Shown here: positions 1 to 9,008 of the stretch, piece by piece | How the letters are laid out: every line of letters begins with the position of its first letter | Position numbering within the stretch: the first letter of the stretch is position 1 | From: an uncultured Clostridia bacterium | Lineage (GTDB): Bacteria; Bacillota; Clostridia; TANB77; CAG-508 | Direction of reading: 5' to 3' | NCBI GenBank assembly: GCA_944390395.1 | Contig: CALXPY010000006.1 | Coordinates: forward strand, 1 to 49,435 | Length of the DNA: 49,435 nt | Notes under the pieces: generated by a model | The model's database searches: none | Told to the model about the DNA's origin: nothing | Seen by the model: only the letters and a program-made list of their open reading frames with translations | Position numbers and translations under genes: made by a program

Positions 1-544
1 AGTACAGCAAAGAAAAATTTAGAGAGTATGTATAATGGAGAAGTGGAAAGTGCAATGATGAATAGCTATGCAAGAACTACAATGCTAAACTGGATACAAG
101 AAATGCCAAACGGAAATTATCAAGATACATTTTGGGGAGGAACTGAAATGAGAAATATTTCAGTAAAGGGAAATTATTATGCATGTAATTATTTTGAAGA
201 AATCCGGAGCAGGGGAAGCAATTAATTTTACTAATATATTTGGCGATATATTAAGGACAGCACCTTCTGGAGAAAGTATATTACTAGAAACAGCAGCAAC
301 ACTTAGAAATGATAATACAGGTAAACAAGAAGATCCATTTTCTGCAAAAAATATATATGATTTGGGAGGAAATGCAGGAGAATGGACAACAGAGTATTTG
401 AAATCAGATAAAACCTATAGAATTTCAGGAGGCTCTTTTATAACTAGTAATAGTCGTAATATTATAGATAATAATATGAGCATATATTCATCAGGAACAA
501 CAGGAGGCATTGGTACTTCATCCCGTCCTATTTTATATAAATAA
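1..544 (+). CDS. C-terminal part of a formylglycine-generating-enzyme (SUMF1)-like surface protein, split by a +1 frameshift
   Basis: The gene enters from the left edge, so its start is not visible; 180 residues can be read if the frame moves +1 at about 205. The second part carries the motif NIYDLGGNAGEWTTE followed by YRISGGSF, the C-terminal signature of the FGE-sulfatase/SUMF1 fold. Such domains are often fused to prepilin-like anchors in gut Clostridia, which would fit the prepilin-like gene at 11453. Frame 1 runs ...YFEEI and then meets CGG at 205-207 and a stop at 223-225. Read +1, GGA follows and the protein continues GAGEAINFTN to the stop at 542-544. Enzymatic activity is doubtful because these fusions are mostly binding domains. 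Identification is from motif only. Confidence 0.6.
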
Positions 545-548
545 ATTA

Positions 549-585
549 AAAGCTCATGTTTTTATTAAAGACATGAGCTTTAAAG
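549..585 (+). terminator. Rho-independent terminator-like hairpin after the FGE-like gene
   Basis: An 11-bp perfect stem, AAAGCTCATGT paired with ACATGAGCTTT, lies 5 bases after the stop codon. The 3' side runs into TTTAAAG rather than a long T tract, so termination strength is uncertain. Confidence 0.6.
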
Positions 586-718
586 TAATAATTATCTAGA
601 TTTGGATTATTATTGAATTGCTACCTTATCTTACATTTACTTTTTTAGCTATTTATGTTAATATATATAAGAAGATTATTATATTAAAGTAAGAAATAAT
701 AATTCTTAGTAGGGAAAA

Positions 719-1117
719 ATGGAAAAGATTTTAATATTTAGCTATGTTACAATAATTATGTTATTGAATTTAATAATTGGAAGCAAATTTGCAATGCGTG
801 CAAAAATAAATGAATATTACAAGATTATTATTTTATCAGCAGTACATTTTATAATTTATTGCTTGATACAATATGCTTTTGGTTTTATACAGTGGACTAT
901 TAGACTTAACAAATTTGATAATTATCCATATAAAAACCCATTTTGTATGCTGGTTATTATTTATTGTATAATTTCGCTTATCGCATTGGAAGTATGTTAC
1001 ATTAAATATGGGAAAAACAAATATGGAATAGAAAATACTGCTTTACTTTTATTTGTAATACATGTAATAGCAATTTTCTTTGTAGTGTTTTTTAGTCCTA
1101 TTAATTATTTCTTTTAA
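719..1117 (+). CDS. Small hydrophobic membrane protein of unknown function
   Basis: 132 residues with about four hydrophobic stretches (roughly residues 5-25, 37-57, 75-95 and 108-130) separated by short basic or polar turns, consistent with a four-helix integral membrane protein. I recognise no family motif. It stands alone between two terminator-like hairpins. The Shine-Dalgarno (GTAGGGA) is only moderate and the start is the first ATG after it. Codon use matches the host. It could be an orphan gene or a decayed membrane protein. Confidence 0.55.
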   Translation: MEKILIFSYVTIIMLLNLIIGSKFAMRAKINEYYKIIILSAVHFIIYCLIQYAFGFIQWTIRLNKFDNYPYKNPFCMLVIIYCIISLIALEVCYIKYGKNKYGIENTALLLFVIHVIAIFFVVFFSPINYFF

Positions 1118-1144
1118 AAAAGTATATAGATTTAAATAAAACGC

Positions 1145-1178
1145 AAGGCAGATAATAGTTGAAATTATCTGTCTTTTA
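1145..1178 (+). terminator. Terminator hairpin between the membrane protein and hemW
   Basis: The stem GGCAGATAAT/ATTATCTGTC (with a G.T pair) has a short loop and is followed by TTTTAAT. It separates the orphan membrane gene from hemW. Confidence 0.7.
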
Positions 1179-1242
1179 ATATATAATCGTAACAAAAGAT
1201 AATAAATTATTATATAATATATGAAAGGAATAATTACCAAAA

Positions 1243-2409
1243 ATGAAAGAAGTAGGAATATATGTACACATACCATTTTGCAAGCATAAATGTTATTATT
1301 GTGATTTTATATCTTTTGCAGATAAAAATAGTTTAATCGATGAGTATATTAAATGGTTAAATTACGAAATAAAAGAAGTTGGACAAGGCAATAGATTAGA
1401 TTATGAAAATAAACTTGACGATCTAGTATTTGTAAAAACAATATATATTGGTGGTGGAACTCCTTCATTTATTGAAAGTAAGTATATTACTGAAATACTA
1501 AAAACAATAAAAGAAAACTTTGTGGTGGACGAAGATGCAGAAATAACAATGGAAATGAATCCAGGAACTGTAAATGAGAATAAGCTTAAAGATTATTATA
1601 ACTGTGGAATAAATAGATTAAGTATAGGTTTGCAAGAAACTAATAATGCATTATTAAAAGAGATAGGAAGAATCCATACTTATGAAGATTTTAAAAACAC
1701 ATACAGTTTAGTAAGAAATGTAGGATTTAAAAATATTAATGTTGATCTAATGTTGGGTTTGCCAAATCAAAGTATTTTAGACTTAGAAAATTCTATAAAT
1801 AAAATAATAAATCTAAATCCAGAACATATTTCTGTTTATTCTTTAATACTAGAAGAAAATACAGTCCTAAAAAATAAAGTGGATCAAAGTATTCTTACAT
1901 TGCCAGAAGATGAAATGGAAAGAAAGATGTATTATACTGTAAAAAACATGTTAGAAAATAATGGATATATACATTATGAAATTTCAAATTTTGCCAAAAA
2001 AGGTTTTGAATCAAAGCATAATTTGGATTGCTGGAACCAAAAAGAATACATGGGATTTGGAGCTGCTGCACATTCATATACAAATAATTTTCGCTTTTCA
2101 AATATAGAAAATATAGAGGAATATATAAACAATTTTAAAAGCAATAAACAAGAAGATAATTTGATATTTCATGAAAAGCAAAATAGAGAAAGTAAAATGA
2201 AAGAATATATGATGTTGAGACTTAGAAAAATTGAAGGAGTAAATATACAACAATTTAAAAATAAATTTGTTGAAAATCCTATATTTATATTTAGAAAAGA
2301 AATAGAAAAACTTGTAAATGAAGAATTATTAGAAGTAGATGGGAACTTTATAAAATTAACTAAAAAAGGATTGGATTTAGCGAATTTAGTATGGGAAGAA
2401 TTCGTATAA
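1243..2409 (+). CDS. hemW: Radical SAM protein HemW (heme chaperone, formerly HemN-like)
   Basis: 388 residues, the normal length for HemW. The N-terminus has HIPFCKHKCYYCDF, giving the CxxxCxxC radical-SAM cluster at Cys13, Cys17 and Cys20 followed by D-F as in HemW rather than the CxC of oxygen-independent coproporphyrinogen oxidase. The SAM-binding GGGTPS motif follows near residue 73. The C-terminus has the HemN_C-type helical region. HemW binds heme and delivers it to respiratory proteins; it is not thought to be a coproporphyrinogen dehydrogenase. ATG 1243 has an AAAGG-type RBS about 12 bases upstream. addA starts 15 bases after the stop, so the two are probably cotranscribed. In many Firmicutes hemW sits next to lepA/hrcA instead. 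Confidence 0.93.
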   Translation: MKEVGIYVHIPFCKHKCYYCDFISFADKNSLIDEYIKWLNYEIKEVGQGNRLDYENKLDDLVFVKTIYIGGGTPSFIESKYITEILKTIKENFVVDEDAEITMEMNPGTVNENKLKDYYNCGINRLSIGLQETNNALLKEIGRIHTYEDFKNTYSLVRNVGFKNINVDLMLGLPNQSILDLENSINKIINLNPEHISVYSLILEENTVLKNKVDQSILTLPEDEMERKMYYTVKNMLENNGYIHYEISNFAKKGFESKHNLDCWNQKEYMGFGAAAHSYTNNFRFSNIENIEEYINNFKSNKQEDNLIFHEKQNRESKMKEYMMLRLRKIEGVNIQQFKNKFVENPIFIFRKEIEKLVNEELLEVDGNFIKLTKKGLDLANLVWEEFV

Positions 2410-2424
2410 AAGAAAGGATACATT

Positions 2425-5400
2425 ATGTCAGAAGTAAAATGGACAAATGAACAATTACAAGCAATAAATGAAAAAGGAAATAATATTTTAGTTGCTGCAG
2501 CTGCTGGTAGTGGTAAGACAGCTGTTTTAGTAGAAAGAATAATTAATAAAGTTATAAACGAAAAAATAGATATAGATAAAATTTTAGTGGTAACCTTTAC
2601 TAATGCAGCAGCAAGCGAAATGAGAGAAAGAATATTAGAGGCAATATACAAAAAATTAGAAGAAAATCCACTTAATTATCATTTACAAAGGCAAATAATT
2701 TTATTAAATAAAGCAAGTATAAGTACTATACATTCATTTTGTTTGGACATAATAAGAAATAATTTTTACGAAGTAGATGCGTCTGCAAATTTTAGAATAG
2801 CAGATACAGCAGAAAATGATTTATTAAAATATGATGTATTAGACGACTTATTTGAAGAAAAGTATAATAATAATGATAAAGATTTCTTAAATTTAATAGA
2901 AGTTTATACAGATTATAGAAGCGATGATAAATTAAAAGAATTGATATTAAATATTTATAAATTTATTCAAAGTAGTCCTTTTCCAGAAAAATGGATAGAA
3001 GAAAAAGTTAATCAATTCAAAAGTGATGAAAATAAAGATTTTTCAGAAACTATATGGGGACAAGTTATTTTAAGCACATTAAAAGATAAGATAGAAGAAG
3101 CTGTTATAAAGTTAAGAAAAATAAGCAGTGAAACCTCAAAATTTATAGAGCTTTCTAAATTTACAGCAGTATTAAATGAAGATATTATTAATTTGGAATT
3201 TATAATGAGTAATATGAATTTATGGAATTCTACTTTTAATAGTATAAATAGTTTTAAATGGAAAAATTGGCCTGTAGATAAAAAGGTAACATTAGAATTA
3301 AAAGATAAAGCAAAAGAGGTAAGAGATAAGGTAAAAAAAGAATTAAAAAGTGAATTTGATAAATACATGATTTATAATTCAGAAGAGGCATTAAAATACA
3401 TTAATAACATGTATTATATATTAAATAGCTTAAAAGAACTTGTAAAAGAATTCTCAAAGAAATTTAGCGAAAGAAAAAAAGAAAAGAATATAATAGATTT
3501 TAATGATATAGAACATTTGGCTTTGAAAATATTATTAAAGGAAGAAAATGGAGAGTATGTAGAGTCAGATGTGGCTAAAAAATATAAAGAAAAATTTGAA
3601 GAAATAGCTATAGATGAATATCAAGATAGTAATTTAGTACAAGAATATATTTTGAATAGTATATCAAAAAATAATAATATATTTATGGTAGGCGATGTAA
3701 AACAGAGTATATACAAATTTAGGCAAGCTAGACCAGAATTATTTTTAGATAAATATGAAAAATATTCATTAAAAGCAGAGCAAAAAGAAAATGAAAATTT
3801 AAAAATACAATTGTTCAAAAACTTTAGAAGTAGAAAAAATATATTGGATATAACTAATTTAGTATTTAAAAACATAATGAGCAAAAAAATTGGGGACATA
3901 GAATATAATGAAAACGAATATTTAAACTATGGAGCAAATTATCCAGAACCAGAAGAAAATAACTTTAAATATGCTGGTAAAGCAGAATTACATATAATTG
4001 ATTTAAAAGAAAACGATGAAATAAGTGCATATAAAGATGAAATAGAAGTAGAAGAGGATGACGAACAAGAAAGAATAGAAGATGATGTTATAGAAGCTAA
4101 ATTTGTAGCAAAAAAAATACAAGAAATAATGAACAGTGAATATAAGGTTTATGATAGAAAAGAAGGATATAGAAATATAAAGTATAAAGATATTGTTATT
4201 TTATTAAGAGCTACTTCTACATTAGCACCTATATTTGAAAAAGAACTTGCAGATTTAGATTTGCCAGTTTTTAGTGATTCATCAGCAGAGTATTTGAATT
4301 CAGTTGAAATTCAAACAATTATGTCCATACTTAAAATAATTGATAATCCATTGCAAGATATTCCTTTAGTAACAGTTTTAAGATCAACAATAGGAAAATT
4401 TACAGATAATGATTTAATAGAAATACGTTTAGTAGATAGAAATTGTGACTTTTATGAGGCTTTATTAAAAGCAAGAATAAGTGCAGAAGGAAATTTGAAA
4501 AACAAAATTGAAGATATTTTGAGTAAATTAGAAAAGTGGAGAGAAGAGCAGGAGTATAAAACACTGGATGAACTTATTTGGCAAATATATATAGATACAG
4601 GTTATTACAACTATGTTGGCTTATTACCTAATGGAGCTTTAAGACAAGCTAATTTAAAAATCTTATTCGAAAAAGCAAAGCAGTATGAAAGTGCAAGTTT
4701 TAAAGGGCTATTCAACTTTATTAACTTTATAGATAAATTAAAAGGTAATAATGGGGATATGGCTTCTGCAAAATTAATAGGAGAAAATGAAGATGTAATT
4801 AGAATAATGAGTATTCATAAAAGTAAGGGATTGGAATTCCCAATTGTATTTTTATGTGCAGCACAAAAATCTTTTAATATGAAGGATTTAAATGAAAATA
4901 TTTTACTACATCAAGATATGGGATTTGGACCAACATTTATAGATATAGAAAATAAAATAAAATTTAATACACTAGCAAAAGAGGCTATAAAAATAAAATC
5001 AAAAGAAGAAATCATTTCTGAAGAAGAAAGAATTTTATATGTTGCTTTAACTCGTGCAAAAGAAAAATTGATTATAACAGGAAGAAGAAAAGATTTATCT
5101 AAAGATCTTGCAAAAAAACAAGAAGAGTTGGAATTATATACACAGGATAAAGAAAGAATTGATAACAAATTAGTAAAAAAAGCTAAATCATATTTAGATT
5201 GGATAATGCTTGTATATTTATTTAATAAAAATAATATTAAGGATATTATGGAATTATATGAACATAATAAAAATGATTTAATAAAAGAAATAATTAATAA
5301 AGAAGAAACTGCTGACAATATTAATTTAATAAATGTAATTGAAGAAGAGGCAGGAAAGTTAAAAAATGAAGAAGAAATAGAAAATATTTCTAAAGAACTA

Positions 5401-6087
5401 AATTGGAAATATAAATATCAAGATGAAACAACTATTCCAACTAAAACATCTGTTACAAAAATTAAGGAACTAAAAAATGAAAATGTTATAGACATAGGTG
5501 ATATATTAAATGATAACAAAGAAATAAAATTAGAAGCGGAAGCTAATTTTATAAAGCAAGAAGAAAAAATATCTAGTAGTAAAAAAGGAAGCTTAGTTCA
5601 CTTGTGTTTACAAAGAATAGATGAAAGACAAGATTATAATATAGAAGATTTAAAAAAGTTGGTTCAAGGATTAGTCTTTAATGAAATAATAACAGAAAAA
5701 GAAGCAGAAAGTATAGATGTAAATATTTTATATAAGTATGTAAAATCAGAATTATTCGAAGAACTAAGGCAAGCTAAGAAAATCTATAAAGAACAGCCAT
5801 TTTATATAAATGTACCTGTTAAAGAATTGTATAAAGATGTTGGAGACACACAAGAAAAAATATTGGTACAAGGTATAATAGATTTGTTTTTTATTAATAA
5901 TAAAGACGAATTAGTATTAATAGATTATAAAACAGATTACATAGAAAAAGGAAAAGAAAGTGTAATAAAAGAAAGATATAAGGTACAATTAGAATTATAC
6001 AAAAATGCACTGGAAAAATCTTTTAACAAAAAAGTAAGCAGAGCACAAATCTATTTAGCACAATTACGGAAGTTTGATATAAATTAA
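2425..6087 (+). CDS. addA: ATP-dependent helicase/nuclease subunit A (AddA)
   Basis: 1220 residues in the open frame, the right size for AddA. Walker A is AAAGSGKTAVL (GSGKT at 28-32), the UvrD-type motif II is IDEYQDS near 396, later helicase motifs include MSIHKSKGLEFPIVF and YVALTRAKEKL, and the C-terminal RecB-like nuclease has IIDLFF...LIDYKTDY near 1160-1167 with the catalytic D and K. AddAB resects double-strand breaks up to Chi for RecA loading. addB, usually adjacent, is not in this window. The last codons are odd: CGG at 6067-6069 is the only in-frame CGG here. Read +1 at that codon, the end becomes IYLAQLGSLI with stop at 6080-6082, which resembles the usual final strand IYxxxLGKEI better than the 0-frame LRKFDIN. 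Confidence 0.95.
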   Translation: MSEVKWTNEQLQAINEKGNNILVAAAAGSGKTAVLVERIINKVINEKIDIDKILVVTFTNAAASEMRERILEAIYKKLEENPLNYHLQRQIILLNKASISTIHSFCLDIIRNNFYEVDASANFRIADTAENDLLKYDVLDDLFEEKYNNNDKDFLNLIEVYTDYRSDDKLKELILNIYKFIQSSPFPEKWIEEKVNQFKSDENKDFSETIWGQVILSTLKDKIEEAVIKLRKISSETSKFIELSKFTAVLNEDIINLEFIMSNMNLWNSTFNSINSFKWKNWPVDKKVTLELKDKAKEVRDKVKKELKSEFDKYMIYNSEEALKYINNMYYILNSLKELVKEFSKKFSERKKEKNIIDFNDIEHLALKILLKEENGEYVESDVAKKYKEKFEEIAIDEYQDSNLVQEYILNSISKNNNIFMVGDVKQSIYKFRQARPELFLDKYEKYSLKAEQKENENLKIQLFKNFRSRKNILDITNLVFKNIMSKKIGDIEYNENEYLNYGANYPEPEENNFKYAGKAELHIIDLKENDEISAYKDEIEVEEDDEQERIEDDVIEAKFVAKKIQEIMNSEYKVYDRKEGYRNIKYKDIVILLRATSTLAPIFEKELADLDLPVFSDSSAEYLNSVEIQTIMSILKIIDNPLQDIPLVTVLRSTIGKFTDNDLIEIRLVDRNCDFYEALLKARISAEGNLKNKIEDILSKLEKWREEQEYKTLDELIWQIYIDTGYYNYVGLLPNGALRQANLKILFEKAKQYESASFKGLFNFINFIDKLKGNNGDMASAKLIGENEDVIRIMSIHKSKGLEFPIVFLCAAQKSFNMKDLNENILLHQDMGFGPTFIDIENKIKFNTLAKEAIKIKSKEEIISEEERILYVALTRAKEKLIITGRRKDLSKDLAKKQEELELYTQDKERIDNKLVKKAKSYLDWIMLVYLFNKNNIKDIMELYEHNKNDLIKEIINKEETADNINLINVIEEEAGKLKNEEEIENISKELNWKYKYQDETTIPTKTSVTKIKELKNENVIDIGDILNDNKEIKLEAEANFIKQEEKISSSKKGSLVHLCLQRIDERQDYNIEDLKKLVQGLVFNEIITEKEAESIDVNILYKYVKSELFEELRQAKKIYKEQPFYINVPVKELYKDVGDTQEKILVQGIIDLFFINNKDELVLIDYKTDYIEKGKESVIKERYKVQLELYKNALEKSFNKKVSRAQIYLAQLRKFDIN

Positions 6088-6107
6088 AGAAAGGGAGAAA
6101 ACATAAA

Positions 6108-6344
6108 ATGCGATTAGATAAGTTTTTAAAAGTTTCTAGAGTAATAAAAAGAAGAACAATAGCAAATGAAGCAGCAGATAATGGAAGAATAAGTGTAAAT
6201 GGAAAAATAGCAAAACCAAGTTATGAAGTAAAAGTGGGAGATATTATAGAAATAAAATTTGGAGATAAAATATCTAAATTTGAAATTATTAAAATTCCAG
6301 AAAAACAAGTTTCTAATATGGAAGAAATAATAAAGATAATATAA
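6108..6344 (+). CDS. rqcP: S4-domain RNA-binding protein RqcP (ribosome-associated quality control)
   Basis: 78 residues, almost entirely one S4 domain: MRLDKFLKVSRVIKRRT at the start, then ANEAADNGRISVNGK and the PSYEVKVGDIIEI strand. This is the HslR/YabO family, now known in Firmicutes as RqcP, which binds the obstructed 50S subunit with RqcH and helps poly-Ala tailing of stalled nascent chains. The start is supported by AAAGGGAGAAA 10 bases upstream and a 20-base gap from addA. A shared hairpin follows. In many Clostridia this gene sits near yabP/divIC; here it follows addA. If recurrent frame problems at CGG are real, ribosome-rescue factors like this would be relevant, but that is inference. 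Confidence 0.88.
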   Translation: MRLDKFLKVSRVIKRRTIANEAADNGRISVNGKIAKPSYEVKVGDIIEIKFGDKISKFEIIKIPEKQVSNMEEIIKII

Positions 6345-6365
6345 GACAAGAACAATAGCGGGATA

Positions 6366-6395
6366 AAAAAAGTTGGTACTTAGTACCAACTTTTT
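6366..6395. terminator. Bidirectional terminator between rqcP and the convergent GH57 gene
   Basis: AAAAAGTTGGTAC and GTACCAACTTTTT form a near-perfect stem with a three-base loop, flanked by A and T runs, so it can end transcription from both sides. It overlaps the stop codon region of the minus-strand gene. Confidence 0.9.
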
Positions 6396-7983
6396 AATAA
6401 TAAATCATATAATCTATATCTGGAAAGATACAATCTTTTTCACAAATATCATTCAAAAAGTCTTCATCAATTTTATTATTAAAGATATCATTATATAGTT
6501 TAGTAAATCTTCCAATATGATCTTTTATTCTCTTTTTAGCATAATCAACCATTGTTCCATTAGTTATAATAAATAACCAATCACTACTTTGAGCTAAAAG
6601 TAATTCTCTTGCACATTGATTTAACGCTTTACGTACTAGTTCTTTTTTTTCATTAGGGAAAACATGGCATAGTTCTACCATTCTGTCTCCCGCAATATGC
6701 AAATGTCTGTGAACATAATCATTTGTATGGTTAAGCCATACTTCGCTATATCCATTAGCTCCCCAGCTAGATCTACATGGAGTAGAGACTTGCATTAATG
6801 GGTATTTATCTATATATTCACCAGGTGTAATTAATTTATAGCTACATTTATCGTAGTAGATTTTTTTAAATAAAATATATAACCAATTTGGACCTTCATA
6901 CCACCAATGACCGAATAGCTCTGCATCATAAGGACATAAAATGATTGGTGGATTAGCCATAAGAGGCGCTAAATGAGAAATTTGTTTTTCTCTACTATCA
7001 AAAAAGTGTCCAGCTTGTTTCTCAACAGAATCTTCTGCCCATTGTAAATTATAATAATCTTTATTAGAATCTTTGCCAGTAATTCTATAATATTTTATTC
7101 CTGTATGAACTCTTGCACCATTACAAGCAATATATGGTTTTATATAATCATAAGGTGCATCATATCCAATATCCCTATAAAATTCTCTATAATTAAAATC
7201 GCCAGGATAACCATTAATAGAACTCCATACTTGTCTTGAAGATTCAATATCACGTCCGAAGGCTATTATTCCTCCTTCTGAAACTATTGGGGCAAAAGTA
7301 CCGTAAATAGGAGTTGGATTTGCATATAAAATACCATGAGATTCAGTTATTATATATTCAATTCCAAACTCCTTTAAATATTTATCTGCTTCTGGAACAT
7401 AGCCACATTCTGGAAGCCATATACCACGAGGCTTTTTACCAAAATATTTTTCATAAGTTTGTACACCCACAGCTATTTGAGCTTTAACAGTATTTTCATT
7501 TACATACAATATCGGAAAATAACCATGTGTAGCTCCACAAGTAATTATTTCTAATACACCAATATCTTGAAAATGTTTAAAGCCACTAATTAAATTACAT
7601 TTATATATATCTTTAAAAATATGTAAATCACTAGAATATCTATCATAATAATAATGGGCTAATTTATTTAAATCTTTATTATCTTTAGTTCGTTCTATTT
7701 CTTTTTCAGCTAGTTCAATATGTGTATTTAAGTATTTTATATATCTTTCTTGTAATAATTTATTATCCAACATATTAAGAAGAGGGGGAGTAAGTGACAT
7801 TGTAATTCTAAAATCAACTTTTTCCTCCTCTAATTTTTTAAAATTTGTAAGTAGTGGTATATATGTTTCTGAAATGGCCTCATATAGCCATTGTTCTTCT
7901 AAATAATCCTCGCTCTCTGGATGATGTATAAATGGTAGGTGTGCATGTAAAACAAAACTTACATATCCTTTTTCTTTTGACAT
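6394..7983 (-). CDS. GH57 family 1,4-alpha-glucan branching enzyme (DUF1957 type)
   Basis: 529 residues, typical of the TK1436/Rv3031 group. The N-terminus has FVLHAHLPFIHHPE, the first conserved GH57 region. The nucleophile Glu is in IWLPECGY (E192) and the acid Asp in PYDAELFGHWW (D353), close to the positions reported for the Thermococcus enzyme. It would make alpha-1,6 branches in glycogen-like glucan in the cytoplasm. A C-terminal helical region (about 410-529, including WGANGYSEVWLNHTNDY) is also family-like. It is downstream of the DUF4912 gene with a 22-base gap and diverges from a GT4/GT5-like synthase, a pairing seen in other bacteria. Start ATG 7983 follows an AAAGGAG RBS. Confidence 0.9.
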   Translation of the reverse strand: MSKEKGYVSFVLHAHLPFIHHPESEDYLEEQWLYEAISETYIPLLTNFKKLEEEKVDFRITMSLTPPLLNMLDNKLLQERYIKYLNTHIELAEKEIERTKDNKDLNKLAHYYYDRYSSDLHIFKDIYKCNLISGFKHFQDIGVLEIITCGATHGYFPILYVNENTVKAQIAVGVQTYEKYFGKKPRGIWLPECGYVPEADKYLKEFGIEYIITESHGILYANPTPIYGTFAPIVSEGGIIAFGRDIESSRQVWSSINGYPGDFNYREFYRDIGYDAPYDYIKPYIACNGARVHTGIKYYRITGKDSNKDYYNLQWAEDSVEKQAGHFFDSREKQISHLAPLMANPPIILCPYDAELFGHWWYEGPNWLYILFKKIYYDKCSYKLITPGEYIDKYPLMQVSTPCRSSWGANGYSEVWLNHTNDYVHRHLHIAGDRMVELCHVFPNEKKELVRKALNQCARELLLAQSSDWLFIITNGTMVDYAKKRIKDHIGRFTKLYNDIFNNKIDEDFLNDICEKDCIFPDIDYMIYY

Positions 7984-8005
7984 AGTAATTAAACTCCTTT
8001 ATGTT

Positions 8006-8827
8006 TTATTTAAAAATTGAAGAATTAGGTGTTCCATTAATCCTATCTTCATTAATTTCATTTTTATATATTTCTGAATACAAATTGTATATATTGTAAA
8101 TAGTGCCAATTTTGTTCATAAAAGATAAAGAACCTATTTCTCTATTTTCAAAATGATTAGTTTTGGTGTTTTTTAAAAATACAGTTTTACTTAGGCTGTC
8201 AAATAAAATATGATCATTTGGTGCATCCATTTTATTTGAAGAAGTAATAGAAACATAATTATTATCATTAGAATTAATAAATTTTCTAATTAACTCTATA
8301 GAATATTTACAGTTACTATCATTTATATGTAAATACCAACTATTTGCATAATCATTAATCTCAACTTCAAAAGAGTAATTCATGGTTTCATTTCTAACAA
8401 TAAGAAATGGTCTTGTATTATTTAAAAAATTTTCACCATAATTTTTCTTTAAATTTTGAACATCGGCATCAGAAATATCCCAATAAACGAATAAAACAGA
8501 GGGAGTTTGAGCCAAAACTTTTACAATAGTTTGATTATACCTAAATGGTAAATCATAATATTCTAAAGCAGTAACAGATTTTTTAGTTACAGTATTAGAA
8601 GCTTTTGTCTTTCTTGTTGTATTCTTTTTTGAAGTAGCTTTCTTAGTTACTTTTTTAGTAGTTTCTTTATTTTTAGAAGTCACTAATAATGCATCAGATT
8701 TTTTAATAGAATCTGACGTTGAGGCTGTTTTCTTCGTCTTAGGATTAGATCTCTTAGTGCTTTTTTTAGTACTTTTTATCTTTTTTACTTCATTATCAAT
8801 TACTTTTTCTTTTGATTTATTTGCCAT
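8006..8827 (-). CDS. DUF4912 domain protein with a Lys/Thr/Ser-rich N-terminal tail
   Basis: 273 residues from ATG 8827, chosen because GGAGGG lies 4-9 bases upstream; a GTG at 8839 would bury that RBS in the coding sequence. Residues 1-90 are repetitive K/T/S-rich and likely disordered. Residues about 90-250 carry the DUF4912 signature: LPFRYNQTIVKVLAQTP then VLFVYWDIS, a compact beta-rich domain resembling carbohydrate-interaction folds. DUF4912 genes commonly sit beside GH57 branching enzymes, as here. A scaffolding or glucan-binding role is inference. The basic tail might bind nucleic acid or polyanions. It probably shares a transcript with the GH57 gene. Confidence 0.8.
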   Translation of the reverse strand: MANKSKEKVIDNEVKKIKSTKKSTKRSNPKTKKTASTSDSIKKSDALLVTSKNKETTKKVTKKATSKKNTTRKTKASNTVTKKSVTALEYYDLPFRYNQTIVKVLAQTPSVLFVYWDISDADVQNLKKNYGENFLNNTRPFLIVRNETMNYSFEVEINDYANSWYLHINDSNCKYSIELIRKFINSNDNNYVSITSSNKMDAPNDHILFDSLSKTVFLKNTKTNHFENREIGSLSFMNKIGTIYNIYNLYSEIYKNEINEDRINGTPNSSIFK

Positions 8828-8936
8828 TTTTCCCTCCACATAACTAAGAACAATTTTACTTTATTATATACTATATCAAAACGAAAATAAATTCAAGAGA
8901 AAAATGAATAATTATTAAAAAAAAATTATCAAAAAA

Positions 8937-8967
8937 TGTTTACATTTGTAAAAAAAATGTATACAAT
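8937..8967 (+). promoter_or_regulatory. SigA-type promoter overlapped by a dyad operator, upstream of the glucan synthase
   Basis: TTTACA at 8939-8944 and TACAAT at 8962-8967 have a 17-base spacer. The same segment contains an inverted repeat, TGTTTACATTT (8937-8947) and AAATGTATACA (8955-8965), matching at 10 of 11 positions and covering both boxes. A dimeric repressor bound there would occlude polymerase. The regulator is unknown. Confidence 0.7.
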
Positions 8968-9008
8968 ATTGATAATAAACAAAAGTAAAAAAGGAAGGGG
9001 AACCAATA

